Shown here in pieces: positions 31,627-34,076 of a stretch of DNA of 34,076 nt. A program made the position numbers and the translations under genes. The DNA lies in assembly GCA_018240865.1 (NCBI GenBank), contig JAFEEY010000055.1, positions 1 to 34,076 on the forward strand, given 5' to 3'. Below the pieces are notes generated by a model that saw only the letters and a list, made by a program, of their open reading frames with translations, ran no database searches and had not been told where the DNA came from. Source of the stretch: Pseudomonadota bacterium. GTDB lineage: Bacteria > Pseudomonadota > Alphaproteobacteria > Sphingomonadales > Sphingomonadaceae. Each line of letters opens with the position of its first letter. Position 1 is the stretch's first letter.

Positions 31627-34076
31627 ATGGCTATCAGCTTGGGCGTGACCGGCCTTGCCATCCACGCGATCCTGCCCGATCTCCTCGCCGTGTTGCGCGC
31701 GCGGAGCAGCGCCGTGGTGGTGGCGCCGCCGGGCGCGGGCAAGACGACCGCGATCGCGCCCGCCTTGATCGGCGAGCACTGGTGTGCGGGCGAGGTGCTG
31801 CTGCTGTCGCCGCGAAGGATCGCCGCGCGCGCCGCCGCCGAGCGGATGGCAGAGCTTGCCGGGGAACCGGCGGGCAAGACCTTCGGCTATGCCACGCGGA
31901 TGGACAGCAAGCGCTCCGCCGCGACGCGCGTGACCGTCCTGACCGAAGGCATTTTCGTCAACCGCATCCAGGCCGATCCAGAACTGGCGGGCGTCTCCGC
32001 CGTGCTGTTCGACGAGGTGCATGAACGCAGCCTCGACAGCGATTTCGGCCTGGCCCTCGCGCTGGACGCGCAGGCTGGGCTCAGGCCGGACCTGCGGATC
32101 GTCGCCATGTCGGCCACGCTTGACGGCGCGCGCTACGCGGGGTTGCTCGACGATGCGCCTGTGCTGCAGAGCGAGGGCCGGTCGCACCCGCTCGCTCTTC
32201 GCTATCTTGGCCGTGCCGCCGACCTGAGGATCGAGGATTCGATGGCGCAGGCGATCCGCCGCGCGATACGCGAGGAGGAGGGCGGCATCCTCGCCTTCCT
32301 GCCGGGCGTCGCCGAGATCGAGCGTACCGCCGAGCGGCTCGGCCCGCTTGCCGACAATATCGTGCTGCACCGCCTGCACGGCCAGGTCGATCCGGCGGCG
32401 CAGCGCGCGGCGATCGCACCGGCGGGCGTGTGTCAGCGCAAACTGGTGCTGGCGACGTCGATTGCGGAAACCAGCCTGACTCTGGACGGCGTGCGCGTGG
32501 TCGTCGATTCGGGGCTCGCCCGCCGCCCGCGCTACGACCGCGCGGCGGGCATGACCCGGCTGTTGACCGAGCGGGCCAGCCAGGCCGCCGTTACCCAGCG
32601 CGCCGGCCGTGCCGCGCGCCAGACCGACGGCGTCGCCTATCGCCTGTGGGAAGAGGCGGCGACCGCCGGTCTGCCGCGCTTCGACCCGCCCGAGATATTG
32701 GAGGCGGACCTGTCGCCACTGCTGCTCGCCTGCGCGATCTGGGGCGTCGCCGATCCGCGCGATCTGCGATGGCTCGATCCGCCGCCCGATGCCGCGATTA
32801 CGGAAGCGCGGCGCCGTTTGCTTGCACTCGGCGCGATCGACGCGGAGGGCCGACCGACTGCGCACGGCCGCCGCATCGCCGAGCTGCCGCTGCCGCCACG
32901 ATTAGCCCATATGCTGATCGCATCTGAACCGCTCGGTCTGCTTGATCTCGCGGCGCAGGTCGCGGTGCTACTGAGCGAGCGCGGATTGGGCGGCAATGAT
33001 GCGGACCTGGATCTCCGCCTCCAGCGCTGGCGCGGCGAGCGCGGCAAACGCACCGAGGCCGGGCGGGGGCTGGCGCGGCGGTGGGTCAGCCTGACCCGTT
33101 CCCCGGCGAAGGCCGGGGCCCATGCGGATTCTGGGCCCCGGCCCTCGCCGGGGAACGGGGTTGGACCGATCGTTGCCCTCGCATTTCCCGATCGCGTGTC
33201 GAAGCGGCGATCGGGCGACGGTGCGGACTGGATCAGCGTCGGCGGTCGCGGCTTCCGCCTCGATCCTGCATCGCCGCTCGCGCGCGCCGAATGGCTCGCG
33301 GTCGCCGAGGTGCAAGGCGCCGCTGCGGGTGCGCGTATTCTTTCCGCTGCGCCGATCGACGCCGACGATGTCGAGCGGCTGTTCGCGGACCATATCGAAA
33401 CCGTGCGCCAGGTCCGCTTCGATCGCGCCGCCGGTGCGGCCAGCGCGATGCGCGAGCGGCGGCTGGGCGCGATCCGGCTGTCATCCGGTCCGGACAGTCA
33501 GGCCGATCCGGCTGAGATCGCGGCGGCGCTGGTCGAGGCTGTGCGGACCCACGGGTTTGATCTGATCGACTGGCCCGCTTCGGCCCGGGCGCTGCGCACC
33601 CGCGCTGCTTTTGCCGGCGTCGATCTAAGCGTCCCGGCTCTCCTCAATCGCCTCGACGACTGGCTGCCGTCTTTGCTCGCGGGCAAAAGGCGGCTCGACG
33701 CGATCGACGCCGGTGCGCTTACCCAGGCGCTGGAAAATCTGATCGGCTGGGATGCGAAGCGCCGGATCGACCAGCTGGCGCCGTCGCATTTCACGTCGCC
33801 CGCCGGCAGCACGCATCCGATCGACTATGGCGCCGAGGCCGGGCCGACGGTCGAGCTGCGCGTGCAGGCGCTGTTCGGGCTGGCCGCGCATCCGACGATC
33901 GGGGCTGACCGCGTGCCTTTGGTGCTGAGCCTCACCTCGCCCGCCGGCCGGCCGATCCAGACCACGCGCGATCTGCCCGGATTCTGGCGCGGCAGCTGGC
34001 ACGCGGTCGCGAAGGAAATGCGCGGCCGCTATCCGAAACATCCCTGGCCGGACGATCCCGCGAGCGCGGCGCCGAC
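31627..34076 (+). CDS. hrpB: ATP-dependent helicase HrpB (DEAH family), 3' end cut by window edge
   Basis: Predicted RNA helicase of the HrpA/HrpB group. The frame stays open for 816 codons to the window edge. Visible motifs are Walker A APPGAGKTT (33-41), FDEVHERSLDSDF with the DExH at 129-132, AMSATLDG, LATSIAETSLTLDGVRVVVD, and motif VI as QRAGRAARQ, with Ala where many relatives have Gly. The HrpB C-terminal domain shows ALAFPDRVSKRR, GGRGFRLDPASPLA and, near the edge, GRYPKHPWPDDP, which in relatives lies a few residues before the stop. About 20 residues from 491 (RSPAKAGAHADSGPRPSPGN) are encoded by a 61-bp palindrome and interrupt the segment before ALAFPDR. The protein looks otherwise intact. 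Confidence 0.93.
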   Translation, partial: MAISLGVTGLAIHAILPDLLAVLRARSSAVVVAPPGAGKTTAIAPALIGEHWCAGEVLLLSPRRIAARAAAERMAELAGEPAGKTFGYATRMDSKRSAATRVTVLTEGIFVNRIQADPELAGVSAVLFDEVHERSLDSDFGLALALDAQAGLRPDLRIVAMSATLDGARYAGLLDDAPVLQSEGRSHPLALRYLGRAADLRIEDSMAQAIRRAIREEEGGILAFLPGVAEIERTAERLGPLADNIVLHRLHGQVDPAAQRAAIAPAGVCQRKLVLATSIAETSLTLDGVRVVVDSGLARRPRYDRAAGMTRLLTERASQAAVTQRAGRAARQTDGVAYRLWEEAATAGLPRFDPPEILEADLSPLLLACAIWGVADPRDLRWLDPPPDAAITEARRRLLALGAIDAEGRPTAHGRRIAELPLPPRLAHMLIASEPLGLLDLAAQVAVLLSERGLGGNDADLDLRLQRWRGERGKRTEAGRGLARRWVSLTRSPAKAGAHADSGPRPSPGNGVGPIVALAFPDRVSKRRSGDGADWISVGGRGFRLDPASPLARAEWLAVAEVQGAAAGARILSAAPIDADDVERLFADHIETVRQVRFDRAAGAASAMRERRLGAIRLSSGPDSQADPAEIAAALVEAVRTHGFDLIDWPASARALRTRAAFAGVDLSVPALLNRLDDWLPSLLAGKRRLDAIDAGALTQALENLIGWDAKRRIDQLAPSHFTSPAGSTHPIDYGAEAGPTVELRVQALFGLAAHPTIGADRVPLVLSLTSPAGRPIQTTRDLPGFWRGSWHAVAKEMRGRYPKHPWPDDPASAAP
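33097..33157. repeat. Palindromic repeat element inside hrpB, in frame
   Basis: Arms 33097-33122 and 33132-33157 are reverse complements over 26 bp with one mismatch, separated by a 9-bp loop (TGCGGATTC). The sequence type (CCCCGGCGAAGGCCGGGG...) is that of a dispersed alphaproteobacterial intergenic palindrome (recalled, not searched). Here it lies inside a coding region and is read without a stop or frameshift. Confidence 0.85.

Noticed and set aside
31573..32865. Minus-strand open frame opposite hrpB
   Set aside because: HrpB motifs on the plus strand are continuous; the reverse frame is Arg-rich and lacks any family signature.
33081..33565. Possible frameshift in hrpB around the internal palindrome, since other plus frames also open there
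   Set aside because: The hrpB frame itself continues without a stop through the palindrome into ALAFPDRVSKRR, so no frameshift is needed.
1..34076. CRISPR arrays, insertion sequences, prophage, tRNA or rRNA genes
   Set aside because: No regularly spaced direct repeats, transposase or integrase motifs, or cloverleaf and rRNA-like stretches were seen while reading both strands; the only repeats are the palindromes listed.

Overview
The window is GC-rich alphaproteobacterial chromosome, most likely from Sphingomonas or a close relative (Sphingomonadaceae). The evidence is a PEPxxWA-type C-terminal sorting signal, a large TonB-dependent receptor paired with a TPR-sulfotransferase, TonB with ExbB and two ExbD genes, and several short palindromic repeat families between genes. 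It is almost fully coding. I see no tRNA or rRNA gene, insertion sequence, prophage or CRISPR array, and no gene-free gap exceeds 300 bases. The species assignment is inference.

Left third (1-12.8 kb): a sulfotransferase cut by the left edge; a DbpA-like DEAD-box helicase overlapping a 59-residue helix-turn-helix gene; a minus-strand pair (2-hydroxyacid dehydrogenase, dienelactone-hydrolase-like enzyme); a secreted SH3 protein; a minus-strand thiolase plus RNB-ribonuclease pair; a prepilin peptidase; KDPG aldolase (eda); a compact secreted subtilisin-like protease; an L,D-transpeptidase; and a thioredoxin-reductase-like flavoprotein.

Middle (12.8-19 kb): an orphan TonB-like protein; a secreted serine hydrolase of the beta-lactamase fold; and a compact stop/start-overlapping chain vapB-vapC-trmD-rplS that ends in a strong terminator. 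In most bacteria rimM and rpsP precede trmD; here a toxin-antitoxin pair sits there. A PEP-CTERM protein, an EamA transporter and a small unknown gene follow.

Right third (19-34 kb): a probable envelope or peptide-use group (TPR-sulfotransferase, TonB-dependent receptor, DUF2490 beta-barrel protein, secreted S9 dipeptidyl-peptidase-like enzyme). Then come a DUF2189 membrane protein, a dihydroneopterin-aldolase-like gene (folB), an unknown secreted protein, the tonB-exbB-exbD-exbD operon that would energise the receptor, and hrpB, cut by the right edge within a few residues of its expected end.

The observation I rate highest is a near-perfect 61-bp palindrome lying in frame inside hrpB. It looks like a dispersed intergenic repeat that has entered a coding sequence and is translated, in the manner of Rickettsia palindromic elements. 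Second is the vapBC-trmD-rplS coupling, with a likely leaderless, self-repressed vapB promoter.
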